The position numbers were made by a program, and so were the translations under genes. This document shows, one piece after another, positions 1 to 7,931 of a stretch of 64,000 nucleotides of DNA. Source of the DNA: Lentzea flava (GTDB taxonomy: Bacteria > Actinomycetota > Actinomycetes > Mycobacteriales > Pseudonocardiaceae); assembly GCF_014648475.1 (NCBI RefSeq), contig NZ_BMRE01000015.1:62001-126000 (forward strand), in the 5' to 3' direction. The notes below the pieces were generated by a model that saw only the letters and a list, made by a program, of their open reading frames with translations, had not been told where the DNA came from and made no database searches. How positions within the stretch are numbered: the stretch's first letter is position 1; each line of letters begins with the position of its first letter.

Positions 1-392
1 CTTGCTGTGGACCGTTCTCACCCACGCCGTGCTGGTGGTGCTGGGCTACGCGACGCTCGACGACGCGTCGATGGGCAGGACGTTCCTCGCGCTGGCCGGA
101 GTGCCCGCGTCGCTGCTCGGGATGTGCGCCGCGCTGATCATCGTCGTGGTCGCGGCGGGTGCGAGCGCTGGTCGCGGACCTGGGTGGGCAGCTGCACCTG
201 CTCACCGGCCGCACGGCCGACGGCGCGTCGCCGTTCGAGCCGGACAACCTCCGCGTCCTGGTGCCGGACATCGCCGAACGCGACGTGTACGTCTGCGGGC
301 CGCCCGGGATGACTTCGGCTGTGCTCAGCGCGCTGCGGAAGCTGAAGGTTCCCGGCCGGCAGGTGCACTCCGAGCGGTTCGGCCTGGCCTGA
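1..392 (+). pseudogene. Ferric reductase-like flavocytochrome/oxidoreductase, internally deleted remnant
   Basis: Positions 2-158, in one frame, encode two hydrophobic helices with the LTHAVLVVLGYA pattern of ferric-reductase-like transmembrane domains. From about 159 to 392 a different frame encodes the C-terminal end of an NAD-binding oxidoreductase domain: LHLLTGRT, then the nucleotide-binding CGPPGM motif, then the terminal HSERF(G/A) pattern typical of ferredoxin-reductase-type modules. In intact members, roughly 200 residues (heme helices and the FAD domain) lie between these parts. Here they are joined out of frame within about 10 bp near 155-165. I read this as a large internal deletion plus frameshift, so the gene is dead unless the sequence is in error. 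The 5' end lies outside the window. Confidence 0.7.
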
Positions 393-412
393 CGCGGCTC
401 GCTGCCCCGGCG

Positions 413-1210
413 TTAGCGCCAGGTGGTGGCCACGTAGGTGTCGAAGCTCGTGGCCGGGCGGCCCAGCAGGCGGGGGACGTCGTCGGTCGGGGTGGCCAGC
501 AGGCCCTGGCGCATGCCCTCGAACATCGCGTTCAGCTCATCGGCCTCGTGTTCGGGGACGCCGTGGGAGAGCAGGAGTTCGCGGTATTCGGCCGGGGTCA
601 GCTTCACCAGTTCGGCCGTTGGAGAGATCTTGTTCAGGGCCGCGGTGAAGGTGATGGCTTCGGGGCCGGTCAGGTTGTAGGTCCGGCCGTCGTGGTCGCC
701 GGATGACAGCAGGGCCAGTGCGGCCACTTCGGCGATGTCCTGGACGTCCACGAACGGTTCCGGGGTGTCGTCGACCGGGAGGGAGAGGCGGCCTGCGCGG
801 ACCTCGGCTTCCCAGACGTCCTCGGAGAAGTTCTGGTTGAAGTTGTTGGCGCGCAGGATGGTCCACGGCAGGTCGGTGGCGCGGACTGCCCGTTCGGCCG
901 CGAGCATGCCCTGGAAGAACTGGTCGGGGATCTCGTCGAGGCCTCGGCCGGAGAGCAGGACGAGGCGGACGCCTTCTGCTTGGGCGAGGTGGACGAACGG
1001 GGTGGCCGCGGCCGGGTCGGGCGGGGCGATCACGTAGGCCGCGGTGACGCCGTGGAGGGCTGGGTGCCAGGTGGACTCTTCGGACCAGTCGAAGCGGACC
1101 GCGCTGGTGCGGGAGGCCGGGCGGACCTTCGCGCCGGACTCCTCGAGGGTGCGGACCACGCGGCGGCCCGTCTTGCCGGTTGCGCCCAGGACCAGGATCT
1201 CGTGTGACAT
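413..1210 (-). CDS. NmrA-family NAD(P)-binding protein (atypical short-chain dehydrogenase)
   Basis: This 265-residue protein opens with a Rossmann dinucleotide-binding motif, LGATGKTGRR (about residues 8-17). It continues with the SGRG, WTILRANNFNQNF and DVQDIAEVAALAL segments usual in NmrA/SDR-a5 proteins, which act as redox sensors or NAD(P)H quinone reductases. A longer open frame runs upstream to 1498, but the ATG at 1210 starts directly before the nucleotide-binding motif and fits the family. It is divergent from an AraC-type regulator whose start lies about 80 bp away, a common arrangement in which the regulator controls the reductase. Substrate unknown. Confidence 0.85.
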   Translation of the reverse strand: MSHEILVLGATGKTGRRVVRTLEESGAKVRPASRTSAVRFDWSEESTWHPALHGVTAAYVIAPPDPAAATPFVHLAQAEGVRLVLLSGRGLDEIPDQFFQGMLAAERAVRATDLPWTILRANNFNQNFSEDVWEAEVRAGRLSLPVDDTPEPFVDVQDIAEVAALALLSSGDHDGRTYNLTGPEAITFTAALNKISPTAELVKLTPAEYRELLLSHGVPEHEADELNAMFEGMRQGLLATPTDDVPRLLGRPATSFDTYVATTWR

Positions 1211-1289
1211 GAGTTCAGCCAACGGCACGGCACTCGGATGGGCCATGCGTGAGAGTTCATCGATGATGTTCGATCGTATGGTGGTGGGC

Positions 1290-2051
1290 ATGGAGGCGTT
1301 CGACGAACTGCTGCGCGGGGTGCGCGCGGACGGAGCCGGGGTGCGCCGGGTCGAGGTCGACGGCACGGAGGTCGTGTCGGGCTTCACGTTGTACGCGGTG
1401 GCGTCGGGGGCGCTGCGTGTTCTGGGGTGGACGGCGACCGCCGGGGACATCGTGGTGGTGCGGGAAACCGTTGCGGTGGAAGGACGTGCGACGGTCATCA
1501 GCGGGACCTACGACGTCATGGGGGCGGTGGCGCGGCGGCTCACGGCGGTGTTGCCCGCCGCGTTGGTGGTGGCCGGGTCCGAGGAGTGTGCGGGGTTCTA
1601 TTCGAGCGTGGGCACCGATGGGCCCGGTGTGGTGGCCGATCGGTTGCTGGACTGGATGATGGTGTGCGCGTTGCGGGAGTGGTTCGACCGCGAGCACGGT
1701 GACGGGTGGCTGGCGGCGCTCGGGGACGAGGTGGTCGGGCCCGTGTTGCGGGCGATGCACGCGGAGCCGGCACGGCCGTGGACGTTGGCGTTGCTGGCCA
1801 AGGAGGCCGGGGTGTCGCGGACGACGCTGGCCGGGCGGTTCGCCCGGCTGGTCGGGGTGCCGCCGCTGACGTACCTGACGGAATGGCGGATGGCGGTGGC
1901 GGCGGATCTGCTGGCCGAGCCGGAGGCGACGGTGGCCTCGGTGGCGCGGCGGGTCGGGTACGCGGACGCGTTCGGGTTCAGCGCCGCGTTCAAGCGCGTG
2001 CTGGGGATGAGTCCGAGCGAGTGCCGGAGCCGGTGTGCCGTGAGCGCGTGA
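1290..2051 (+). CDS. AraC-family transcriptional regulator with N-terminal cupin-type sensor
   Basis: This 253-residue protein has an N-terminal AraC-binding/cupin_6-like half beginning MEAFDELLRGVRA. Its C-terminal double helix-turn-helix (about residues 155-250) includes the PWTLALLAKEAGVSRTTLAGRF and ATVASVARRVGYADAFGFSAAFKR patterns. The ATG at 1290 is preferred because cupin_6 AraC proteins typically start at this motif; in-frame ATGs at 1263 and 1266 are possible. The gene is divergent from the NmrA-like reductase and is the likely regulator of that gene. Its 3' end overlaps the convergent TetR gene by about 60 bp. Confidence 0.88.
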   Translation: MEAFDELLRGVRADGAGVRRVEVDGTEVVSGFTLYAVASGALRVLGWTATAGDIVVVRETVAVEGRATVISGTYDVMGAVARRLTAVLPAALVVAGSEECAGFYSSVGTDGPGVVADRLLDWMMVCALREWFDREHGDGWLAALGDEVVGPVLRAMHAEPARPWTLALLAKEAGVSRTTLAGRFARLVGVPPLTYLTEWRMAVAADLLAEPEATVASVARRVGYADAFGFSAAFKRVLGMSPSECRSRCAVSA

Positions 2052-2607
2052 GCACCAGCGAAAGCTGGTGATCCACCAGCTCTTCCGCCGCTTCCGGTGA
2101 CACCTGACCGATCAGCACCTGGAGCATCAGGCCGTCGGCGAACGCCAGCAACGCCGCCGCGTCCCGCTTCGGATCACCACCCGGACGCACCGCGGCGATC
2201 AACCCCGCCAGCCACACCACCATCTCGTCGTTGCCCCTGCGCAGCACCTCGGCGAAGCGCGGTTCGACCACGGCCTGCGCCAGGAACGCCGCGAGCACCG
2301 GGGCCTCGGCGCGGGCGGCCGGGCTCAGCGGCAGGAGTTCGAGCAGGATCGCGCGCAGGTACGTCGCGGGGTCGTCCGAGTGCACGGCGCCGAGGCGGGC
2401 TTCCACGCGTTCGCTGATCAGGTCGAACGCGAACATCAGCATCTCGTCCTTGGTCGCGAAGTAGTGCTGGACGCGGCCCATGGACACGCCTGTCTCCGCG
2501 GCCACGTGGCGCAGGCTCACCGTGTCCAGGCCTCGCGCGGCGATCACCCGGCACACGGCGTCGCCGATCTCGCGTCGGCGCTCGTCGTGGTCGACCTGCT
2601 TCGGCAT
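1990..2607 (-). CDS. TetR/AcrR-family transcriptional repressor
   Basis: This 205-residue protein has an N-terminal TetR DNA-binding domain (about residues 10-57; GLDTVSLRHVAAETGVSMGRVQHYF) and a BetI/TetR_C-like helical ligand-binding domain. The ATG at 2607 immediately precedes the homologous region. It is divergent from a class I methyltransferase, and the 85-bp intergenic region holds two related palindromes, so it probably represses itself and the methyltransferase. The C terminus overlaps the convergent AraC gene, and the last ~25 residues look like low-complexity extension. Confidence 0.9.
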   Translation of the reverse strand: MPKQVDHDERRREIGDAVCRVIAARGLDTVSLRHVAAETGVSMGRVQHYFATKDEMLMFAFDLISERVEARLGAVHSDDPATYLRAILLELLPLSPAARAEAPVLAAFLAQAVVEPRFAEVLRRGNDEMVVWLAGLIAAVRPGGDPKRDAAALLAFADGLMLQVLIGQVSPEAAEELVDHQLSLVLTRSRHTGSGTRSDSSPARA

Positions 2608-2619
2608 GCGACATCTCCA

Positions 2620-2670
2620 ATGCAATCGCATTGCATCCTACGCTCGGGCTGTTTTACGATGCGTTCGCAT
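2620..2670. promoter_or_regulatory. Two tandem operator-like palindromes with methyltransferase promoter
   Basis: The first site is ATGCAAT/ATTGCAT with a 3-nt centre (2620-2636). The second is ATGCG/CGCAT with a 2-nt centre (2659-2670). Both share the direct repeat TCGCATTGCA (2626-2635 and 2665-2674). A plausible rightward promoter has a -35 TTGCAT (2631-2636) and a -10 TACGAT (2655-2660), with an 18-bp spacer. The operators therefore overlap the -35 and the region just after the -10. Likely bound by the adjacent TetR protein. Confidence 0.6.
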
Positions 2671-2692
2671 TGCAAAACGTCAGGGGGACGTC

Positions 2693-3331
2693 ATGCAGCT
2701 CTGGGACTTCGCCGCACTCACCTACTACCGCGTGCTCGACCGGTTCTCCGGCACCCTCAACCGGCTCGCGATCGACGAGCTCGGACTCGAACCGGGCGAG
2801 GCCGTGCTCGACATCGGGTGCGGGACCGGGGCGTTGATCCCCGCGCTCGCGGAAGCCGTTGGGCCGCAAGGACGTGTGGTCGCGATGGACTTCAGCCCGC
2901 GCATGGTGGACGTCGCGAGGAAACGGGCCGCCAGGTGGCAGAACGTCGAGGTGCGGCTCGCCGACGCGTGCGACACCAACCACGGGGCCGGGGAGTTCGA
3001 CGCGGCGGTGGCGCTGGGGGCGTTCAGCGCCATGCCGGACATGCGCCACGCCATCGCGAACGCGGCTGATGCGCTCCGGCCGGGCGGGCGGCTGTTCGTG
3101 TTCGACGTACGGCTGGCCAAGAAGACCCGCACCACGAGGTTTCTGCGGGCCGCCTACCGCAGGATCGCCGGCTTCGGCGGGGCCGACGTCGTCACGGAGC
3201 TGCGGGAGGTGTTCGACGAGGTCGAGCCGGTGTTCCGGATCGAGGGCGAGACCACGACGGTGGTCATGGCCAGGAAGTTCAGGGATAGGGCCACGGATTC
3301 GGCTTGCACACCTTTCCGTCCTGCGGGATGA
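2693..3331 (+). CDS. Class I SAM-dependent methyltransferase
   Basis: This 212-residue protein has methyltransferase motif I, VLDIGCGTG (residues 38-46), an acidic loop after RVVAMDFS, and the ALRPGGRLFVFD post-motif typical of UbiE/Methyltransf_11 enzymes. The ATG at 2693 has CAGGGGGA upstream. It sits divergent to a TetR repressor with shared operators, so expression is probably ligand-induced; the substrate is not evident. The 3' end overlaps the convergent DUF3152 gene by about 50 bp, and the last ~15 residues may be an extension created by that overlap. Confidence 0.85.
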   Translation: MQLWDFAALTYYRVLDRFSGTLNRLAIDELGLEPGEAVLDIGCGTGALIPALAEAVGPQGRVVAMDFSPRMVDVARKRAARWQNVEVRLADACDTNHGAGEFDAAVALGAFSAMPDMRHAIANAADALRPGGRLFVFDVRLAKKTRTTRFLRAAYRRIAGFGGADVVTELREVFDEVEPVFRIEGETTTVVMARKFRDRATDSACTPFRPAG

Positions 3332-4061
3332 CCGCGCCCTGAGGAACACCGTTGGTGATGTGGACGATCTCGTCGTTGGACACGCTGAACGTCTGCTGCA
3401 TCATCACCGGGGCCGGGGCTCCCGCCGCCTCGCAGGCGCGGTGGCCCTGGCCGAAGGCGTGACCGGTCTCGTGGTTGACCATGTACTGGCGGTACGAGGT
3501 CAGGTCCGGCAGGTAGGCGACGGCGCCGCGGAACCAGCGGGCCGCGCTCAGGAACACGAAGTTGCCGTCGCGGCACGAGACGTCGACCGGGATCTCGAAG
3601 CCGCACACCGAACGCGCGGTGTTCTGGGAAGTCAGCCTGATGCGCAACGACGCGGGGCCCGCGACGCGCTGGACCGAACGGGCGCCGCGGGCCGTCCAGC
3701 CGCGCGGGTCGCCGAGCGTGGCGTCCACGAAGGACGCGAACGCCTGCTCGTCGACGGTGATGCCGTCCTCGACCTCGACGGCGTAGGTGCGCAACGGACC
3801 CGTGCCGACGACCGGGCCTGATCCCGGGACCACGTGGAACGTGCCGGTGCCGGACGCCGGGAAGTCCGGGCCGTCGGGCAGTTCCGAGCTGGACGCGTAG
3901 ACGCGAGCCGGTGGCGGAGGCGGGGCCGCAGAAGTGGAAGGCGGCACGGAGGACGACGTCGTGGCCGGGGCTGCCGCCGGGGACGTTTCGCCTGCCGGTT
4001 GGGTCGTCGTCAGCAGCAGGGCGGTGAGCGCCACCGCCCCCAGGACCAGGTGCACCTTCAT
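3279..4061 (-). CDS. Secreted DUF3152 zinc metalloprotease-like protein
   Basis: This 260-residue protein has a signal peptide (about 1-24), then a Pro/Ser/Thr-rich linker (about 25-55), then the DUF3152 domain. It contains an extended zincin motif HETGHxxxxxH (H197, E198, H201, H207), with the expected glutamate, so catalytic zinc binding is likely. Two cysteine pairs (SVCGFEIPVDVSC, ACEAAG/KVCKPN) suggest disulfides in the extracellular space. DUF3152 proteins are widespread in actinobacteria with unproven substrates. It is divergent from a two-component system, which may respond to cell-envelope state. Confidence 0.85.
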   Translation of the reverse strand: MKVHLVLGAVALTALLLTTTQPAGETSPAAAPATTSSSVPPSTSAAPPPPPARVYASSSELPDGPDFPASGTGTFHVVPGSGPVVGTGPLRTYAVEVEDGITVDEQAFASFVDATLGDPRGWTARGARSVQRVAGPASLRIRLTSQNTARSVCGFEIPVDVSCRDGNFVFLSAARWFRGAVAYLPDLTSYRQYMVNHETGHAFGQGHRACEAAGAPAPVMMQQTFSVSNDEIVHITNGVPQGAVIPQDGKVCKPNPWPYP

Positions 4062-4124
4062 GACGGCAACGCTCGCCGGAACTGATGAAGAACCTGTTTA
4101 CGTTCCGCTTGACTGTCGTGAAGG

Positions 4125-4139
4125 ACTGCATACTGCAGT
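4125..4139. promoter_or_regulatory. Palindrome overlapping the response-regulator start
   Basis: ACTGCA and TGCAGT arms around a TAC centre, with no mismatch, lie directly at the GTG start of the response regulator. The upstream TTGACT at 4109-4114 could be a -35 element. The site is a candidate autoregulatory operator, seen only as symmetry in the sequence. Confidence 0.35.
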
Positions 4140-4140
4140 G

Positions 4141-4806
4141 GTGTGTGCCCACATCCTCGTGGCCGAGGACAACGTTCACCAGGCGGAGCTCGTGCGCCGG
4201 TACCTCGAGCACGACGGGCATTCCGTGGTGGTCGTGCACGACGGGCGGGCGGCCATCGACGAGACGCGGCGGCGGAATCCGGACCTGCTGGTGCTGGACG
4301 TGATGATGCCGTTGGTGGACGGCATCGACGTGATGCGAGCGATCAGGACCGAGTCGGACGTGCCGATCGTGCTGCTGACGGCTCGGTCCACTGAGGACGA
4401 CGTGCTGCTCGGGTTCGACCTGGGGGCGGACGACTACATCACCAAACCCTTCCGGCCGCGGCAGATGGTGGCTCGGGTGCGGACGATCCTGCGGCGCACC
4501 GGGCGGGCGCGCGAGACGAACGCGACGGTGCTGAAGGTCGGCGATCTGACGATCGATCCCATCAGGCACGAGGTGCGCATCAAGAACGAGCTCGTCGGCC
4601 TCACGCCCGCGGAGTTCCGGTTGCTCGCGAAGATGGCCGCGCAGCCGCAGCGGGTGTTCACGCGCGAGCAGTTGCTGGAGGACGGGTTCATCACCGCGCG
4701 CACGGTGGACGTGCACATGATGAAGCTGCGCCGCAAGATCGAGCAGGACCCGCGGCGGCCAGAACGGCTGCTGACGGTCTACGGCATCGGGTACAAGCTC
4801 GTATGA
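4141..4806 (+). CDS. OmpR/PhoB-type response regulator
   Basis: This 221-residue protein has a receiver domain (about 1-118) with the acidic pair AED near residue 9, phospho-acceptor Asp53 in LLVLDVMMP, a conserved T in LLTARS, and Lys in YITKPF. The winged-helix domain (about 125-220) ends with TVDVHMMKLRRKIEQ and the canonical YGIGYKL tail. GTG start at 4141; the codon before it is also GTG, so the start may be three bases upstream. It overlaps the histidine kinase start by 4 bp (ATGA), so the two are translationally coupled. Confidence 0.95.
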   Translation: MCAHILVAEDNVHQAELVRRYLEHDGHSVVVVHDGRAAIDETRRRNPDLLVLDVMMPLVDGIDVMRAIRTESDVPIVLLTARSTEDDVLLGFDLGADDYITKPFRPRQMVARVRTILRRTGRARETNATVLKVGDLTIDPIRHEVRIKNELVGLTPAEFRLLAKMAAQPQRVFTREQLLEDGFITARTVDVHMMKLRRKIEQDPRRPERLLTVYGIGYKLV

Positions 4807-6518
4807 ACAGCCTCCTGGTCCGGTTCTTCCTGTTCTCACTGGTGATCGCGGCGTGCTCGATCGCGGTCACGGCGTGGCTCGCGAGCCAGGCGACGACCGG
4901 CACGATCCGGCAGGAGCAGGGCGAGGCGCTCGAGACGGACGCCCAGATCTTCGACGAGGTGGTGAAGTACGCGGCCACGCACGAGGACTGGTCCCGAGCG
5001 AAGTCCGAAATGGACAGGATCGCCCGGCAGCACAACCGTCGCATCGCGCTGGCCGACCACAACGGCAAGAAGTTCCTGGACACCGGAGATGCGAACTCGC
5101 CACAACTGCCCATCACTCCCAAGGCGATCGTCGACCCGCTGAACGTCAACGGCAAGATCGACCCGAGAGCCGTCGGCCCGTTCAAGCTCACCGACGAGGA
5201 GTACGACAAGCTGCACGCCTACGCCAGGGAACTGTCGGCGTGCAACCCGCACATCAAGATCGTGGACGCACCCAACGGGCGACCTCGGCTCTCCAACGAC
5301 CAGCCCGGCAACCTCTCGGTCTGGGAGGAGTGTCAGGTGGGTTACCGGCTGTACACGCTCACGGCGACCGAGCAGGCCGCGTACGACCAGTTGCAGCGGT
5401 TGTTCGACGGGTGTCTCGCCAATCTGCCCACGAGCCCGCAGACCGCGACCAAGCTGCCGGGCCTGCGGACGTTCGACTGGGAGATCACGACGGTGCGCGA
5501 CTCTCCGCCGGAGGTGGGTGCCTGCATGGAAAGCGCGCGCCGCACCCAGCTGGAGCCGTACGTCGCCGACCAGGCACAGCTGTACCTCACCCCGCTGACC
5601 GGCGAGGAGCCGAGGCCGATCGACCTGTCGACGACGGGCGTCACGCGGATCACGGTGGTGGCGCTGGGAATCCTCGCGCTGGCCGGGTTCGCGTCGTGGA
5701 TCACCGCGACGCAGCTGGTGCGGCCGATCCGCGCGCTCACCGCCGCCACGAAACGCACCGCGGAGGGCGACCGCACCGCACGGGTGGACGGCGGCGCCGG
5801 CGAGATCGGTGAGCTGGCCAAGTCGTTCAACGCGATGTCGGAGAAGCTCGCCGAGACCGAACGGCAGCGGCAGGCGATGGTCAGCGACGTCGCGCACGAG
5901 CTGCGCACGCCGCTGGGCAACATCACCGGCTGGCTGGAGGCCGCGCAGGACGGGCTCGCCGAACCTGACCCGCACCTGATCGGCATGCTGCTGGAGGAAT
6001 CCCTTCTGCTGCAACGACTCGTGGACGACCTGCACGACCTGGCGCAGGCGGACGCCGGCACGCTCAGGCTCCACCCGGAACCGATCGCGCTCGACGACGT
6101 GGTGGACCAGGTCGTCAACGCGCAGCAGAACCGCGAGATCCTGCTGCGCGCCGAAACCGCACCCGTGCACGTCACGGCGGATCCGGTGCGGCTGCGGCAG
6201 GCCCTCGGCAACCTCGTCGCGAACGCCGTCCGCTACACCCCTCCCGGCGGCGAGGTCGTCGTGAAGCTGTTCGAAGACCAGGACAACGCCGTTCTCGAAG
6301 TCACCGACACCGGCACCGGGATCGCGCAGGACGACCTGCCGCACGTGTTCGACAGGTTCTGGCGCGCGGACAAGTCCCGCAGCCGCACGACGGGCGGCAG
6401 CGGGCTCGGCCTCGCGATCACCCGGCACCTGGTGGAGGCTCACGGCGGCACGGTGTCGGTGACCAGCACGCTCGGCGAGGGCTCGACGTTCCGCGTGGAA
6501 CTTCCGCTCGACCGATGA
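4803..6518 (+). CDS. Sensor histidine kinase with large extracytoplasmic domain
   Basis: This 571-residue protein has a first membrane helix (about 5-27), an extracytoplasmic region of about 250 residues with four cysteines, a second helix (about 280-303), and HAMP (about 303-355). HisKA carries phospho-acceptor His365 in VAHELRTPLGN. The HATPase_c domain has N-box GNLVANAVRYT, G1 DTGTGIAQDDLPHVFDRFWR and G2 GGSGLGLA, so it appears fully active. The sensor domain has no recognisable family. Partner of the overlapping upstream response regulator. Confidence 0.95.
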   Translation: MNSLLVRFFLFSLVIAACSIAVTAWLASQATTGTIRQEQGEALETDAQIFDEVVKYAATHEDWSRAKSEMDRIARQHNRRIALADHNGKKFLDTGDANSPQLPITPKAIVDPLNVNGKIDPRAVGPFKLTDEEYDKLHAYARELSACNPHIKIVDAPNGRPRLSNDQPGNLSVWEECQVGYRLYTLTATEQAAYDQLQRLFDGCLANLPTSPQTATKLPGLRTFDWEITTVRDSPPEVGACMESARRTQLEPYVADQAQLYLTPLTGEEPRPIDLSTTGVTRITVVALGILALAGFASWITATQLVRPIRALTAATKRTAEGDRTARVDGGAGEIGELAKSFNAMSEKLAETERQRQAMVSDVAHELRTPLGNITGWLEAAQDGLAEPDPHLIGMLLEESLLLQRLVDDLHDLAQADAGTLRLHPEPIALDDVVDQVVNAQQNREILLRAETAPVHVTADPVRLRQALGNLVANAVRYTPPGGEVVVKLFEDQDNAVLEVTDTGTGIAQDDLPHVFDRFWRADKSRSRTTGGSGLGLAITRHLVEAHGGTVSVTSTLGEGSTFRVELPLDR

Positions 6519-6566
6519 GTTCCGCCGGGCCCGACGGTCTACCCGATCGAACCAAGGGAGGCAGTC

Positions 6567-7091
6567 ATGATCACGCACTTCGTCCACCAGTCGGCCGACG
6601 GCTTCATCGAGGGCCCGAACGGCGAGTTCGACTGGCCGCTGATGGGCCCGGAGATGTCCGCCCACTCGCTCGAGCTCTCCGGCCAGGCCGACACGCTGCT
6701 CTACGGGCGCAAGGTCTGGGACATGATGTCGTTCTTCTGGCCCCAGGCCGAGCAGCTCGACCAGTCCGAGCACACGCTGCGGTACGCGCCGATCTGGCGC
6801 GAGTCACCGAAAGCCGTGGTGTCGCGGACGCTCACCGAGGCCGGCTGGAACACCCGCGTCTTCCACGACCCCGCCGACCTGCCGGACGAGCGCATGATCC
6901 TCTTCGGCGGGTCGACGCTCGCCGCGAGCCTGACCGAGCGGGACATGATCGACGAGTACCTGATCTTCGTCCACCCGGTCGTGCTCGGCGGCGGCAAACC
7001 CGTCTTCGAGCACCCCAAGCGGTTCGACCTCACGCTCAGCGAGTCGAAGATCTTCGACGGCAGGGTCGTGATGCTCAGGTACCGGCGGTGA
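6567..7091 (+). CDS. RibD C-terminal/dihydrofolate-reductase-like protein
   Basis: This 174-residue protein has the pattern of the RibD_C 'dihydrofolate reductase family' proteins: HQSADGFIEGPNGEFDW near the N terminus, LYGRKVWDMM, FGGSTLAASL and the HPVVLGGGKPVF motif. Such proteins bind NADPH and are probably reductases of unknown substrate. Start at ATG 6567 with AAGGGAGG upstream. The preceding sensor kinase ends 48 bp before, in the same direction. The stop overlaps the convergent flavoprotein gene by 17 bp. Confidence 0.85.
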   Translation: MITHFVHQSADGFIEGPNGEFDWPLMGPEMSAHSLELSGQADTLLYGRKVWDMMSFFWPQAEQLDQSEHTLRYAPIWRESPKAVVSRTLTEAGWNTRVFHDPADLPDERMILFGGSTLAASLTERDMIDEYLIFVHPVVLGGGKPVFEHPKRFDLTLSESKIFDGRVVMLRYRR

Positions 7092-7881
7092 TCAGGTCCA
7101 TGTTGATCATTCCGGCTGCCTGGGCGCCCTGCGCGGCGGCGACAATCACGATGGCCATCGGGTCCGTGACGTTGCCCGCCGCGTAGACGCCCGGCACGCT
7201 GGTGCGGCCCTTCGCGTCCGTGCGCACGAACGGGCCGACCGGCGTCTCCTCGGTCTCCGCGCCCAACGCCAGCAGGAACTCGTCGCGCGGCTTGACCGGC
7301 GCCGAGTACACGAGCGCGTCAGCGGGAATGCGCTGCGAACCGGAGAGCACCGCGACCAGGCGGTCGTCCTCCACCTCGATGCCGTCCACCGACGGAACGT
7401 GCGTGACGTCGTCGGACCACTGCCGCACCAGCGCGACCTTCGTCTCCTCGCCGAACACCACGAGCTTCTGGTCGCGGACCTCGTAGCCGTGGCAGTACGG
7501 GCAGCTGAAGACGTCACGGCCCCAGCGGTCCCGCAGGAAGTCCGGCACCTCGTCGACCAGGCCGGTCGCGAACAGCAGCCGCTTCGCCGTGACCACGCGG
7601 TCCGTGAGCTCGACCGCGAACCCGTCGTCGATCTTCGTGACACCGCGGACCGTGTCGTTGACGATCTCTCCGCCGTAGCCCTCGACCTCGGCGCGACCGT
7701 GCTTGAGCAGGTCCAACGGTGAGAGCCCGTCACGAGAGAGGTAGTTGTGCATGTGCGCGGCCGGCTTGTTGCGCGGCTCGGCACCGTCGACCACGAGCAC
7801 GCTCCTGCGCGCCCTGGTCAGCATCAGAGCGGCGCTGAGCCCGGCCGCTCCCCCACCGATGATCACCACTTCGTGTTCCAT
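7075..7881 (-). CDS. Thioredoxin reductase-like NAD(P)/FAD oxidoreductase
   Basis: This 268-residue flavoprotein has an N-terminal FAD-binding GGGAAGLSAAL motif and a redox-active CPYC pair (Cys127, Cys130) in FSCPYCHGYEVRD. The second FAD motif, GVYAAGNVTDP, is near the C terminus. The family includes low-molecular-weight thioredoxin reductases and bacillithiol/mycothiol-related disulfide reductases of the 'TrxR-like' group. The protein is shorter than canonical TrxB (about 310 residues). Divergent from an XRE-cupin regulator that probably controls it through the palindrome between them. Confidence 0.85.
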   Translation of the reverse strand: MEHEVVIIGGGAAGLSAALMLTRARRSVLVVDGAEPRNKPAAHMHNYLSRDGLSPLDLLKHGRAEVEGYGGEIVNDTVRGVTKIDDGFAVELTDRVVTAKRLLFATGLVDEVPDFLRDRWGRDVFSCPYCHGYEVRDQKLVVFGEETKVALVRQWSDDVTHVPSVDGIEVEDDRLVAVLSGSQRIPADALVYSAPVKPRDEFLLALGAETEETPVGPFVRTDAKGRTSVPGVYAAGNVTDPMAIVIVAAAQGAQAAGMINMDLITAGT

Positions 7882-7913
7882 GCCTCCACAGTGCGTTCGA
7901 CAGTTCGGATTTG

Positions 7914-7927
7914 GCAACGTAAGTTGC
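7914..7927. promoter_or_regulatory. Operator-like inverted repeat between flavoprotein and XRE-cupin genes
   Basis: GCAAC and GTTGC arms separated by four bases lie 4 bp before the XRE-cupin start, with a third GCAAC just inside that gene. The position is right for autoregulation and for repression of the divergent thioredoxin reductase-like gene. Basis: symmetry only. Confidence 0.45.
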
Positions 7928-7931
7928 TGTT

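Noticed and set aside
4062..4140. Riboswitch or leader structure before the two-component system
   Set aside because: Only a 15-bp palindrome at the start codon is visible; no conserved aptamer motif or long structured leader fits in 79 bp.
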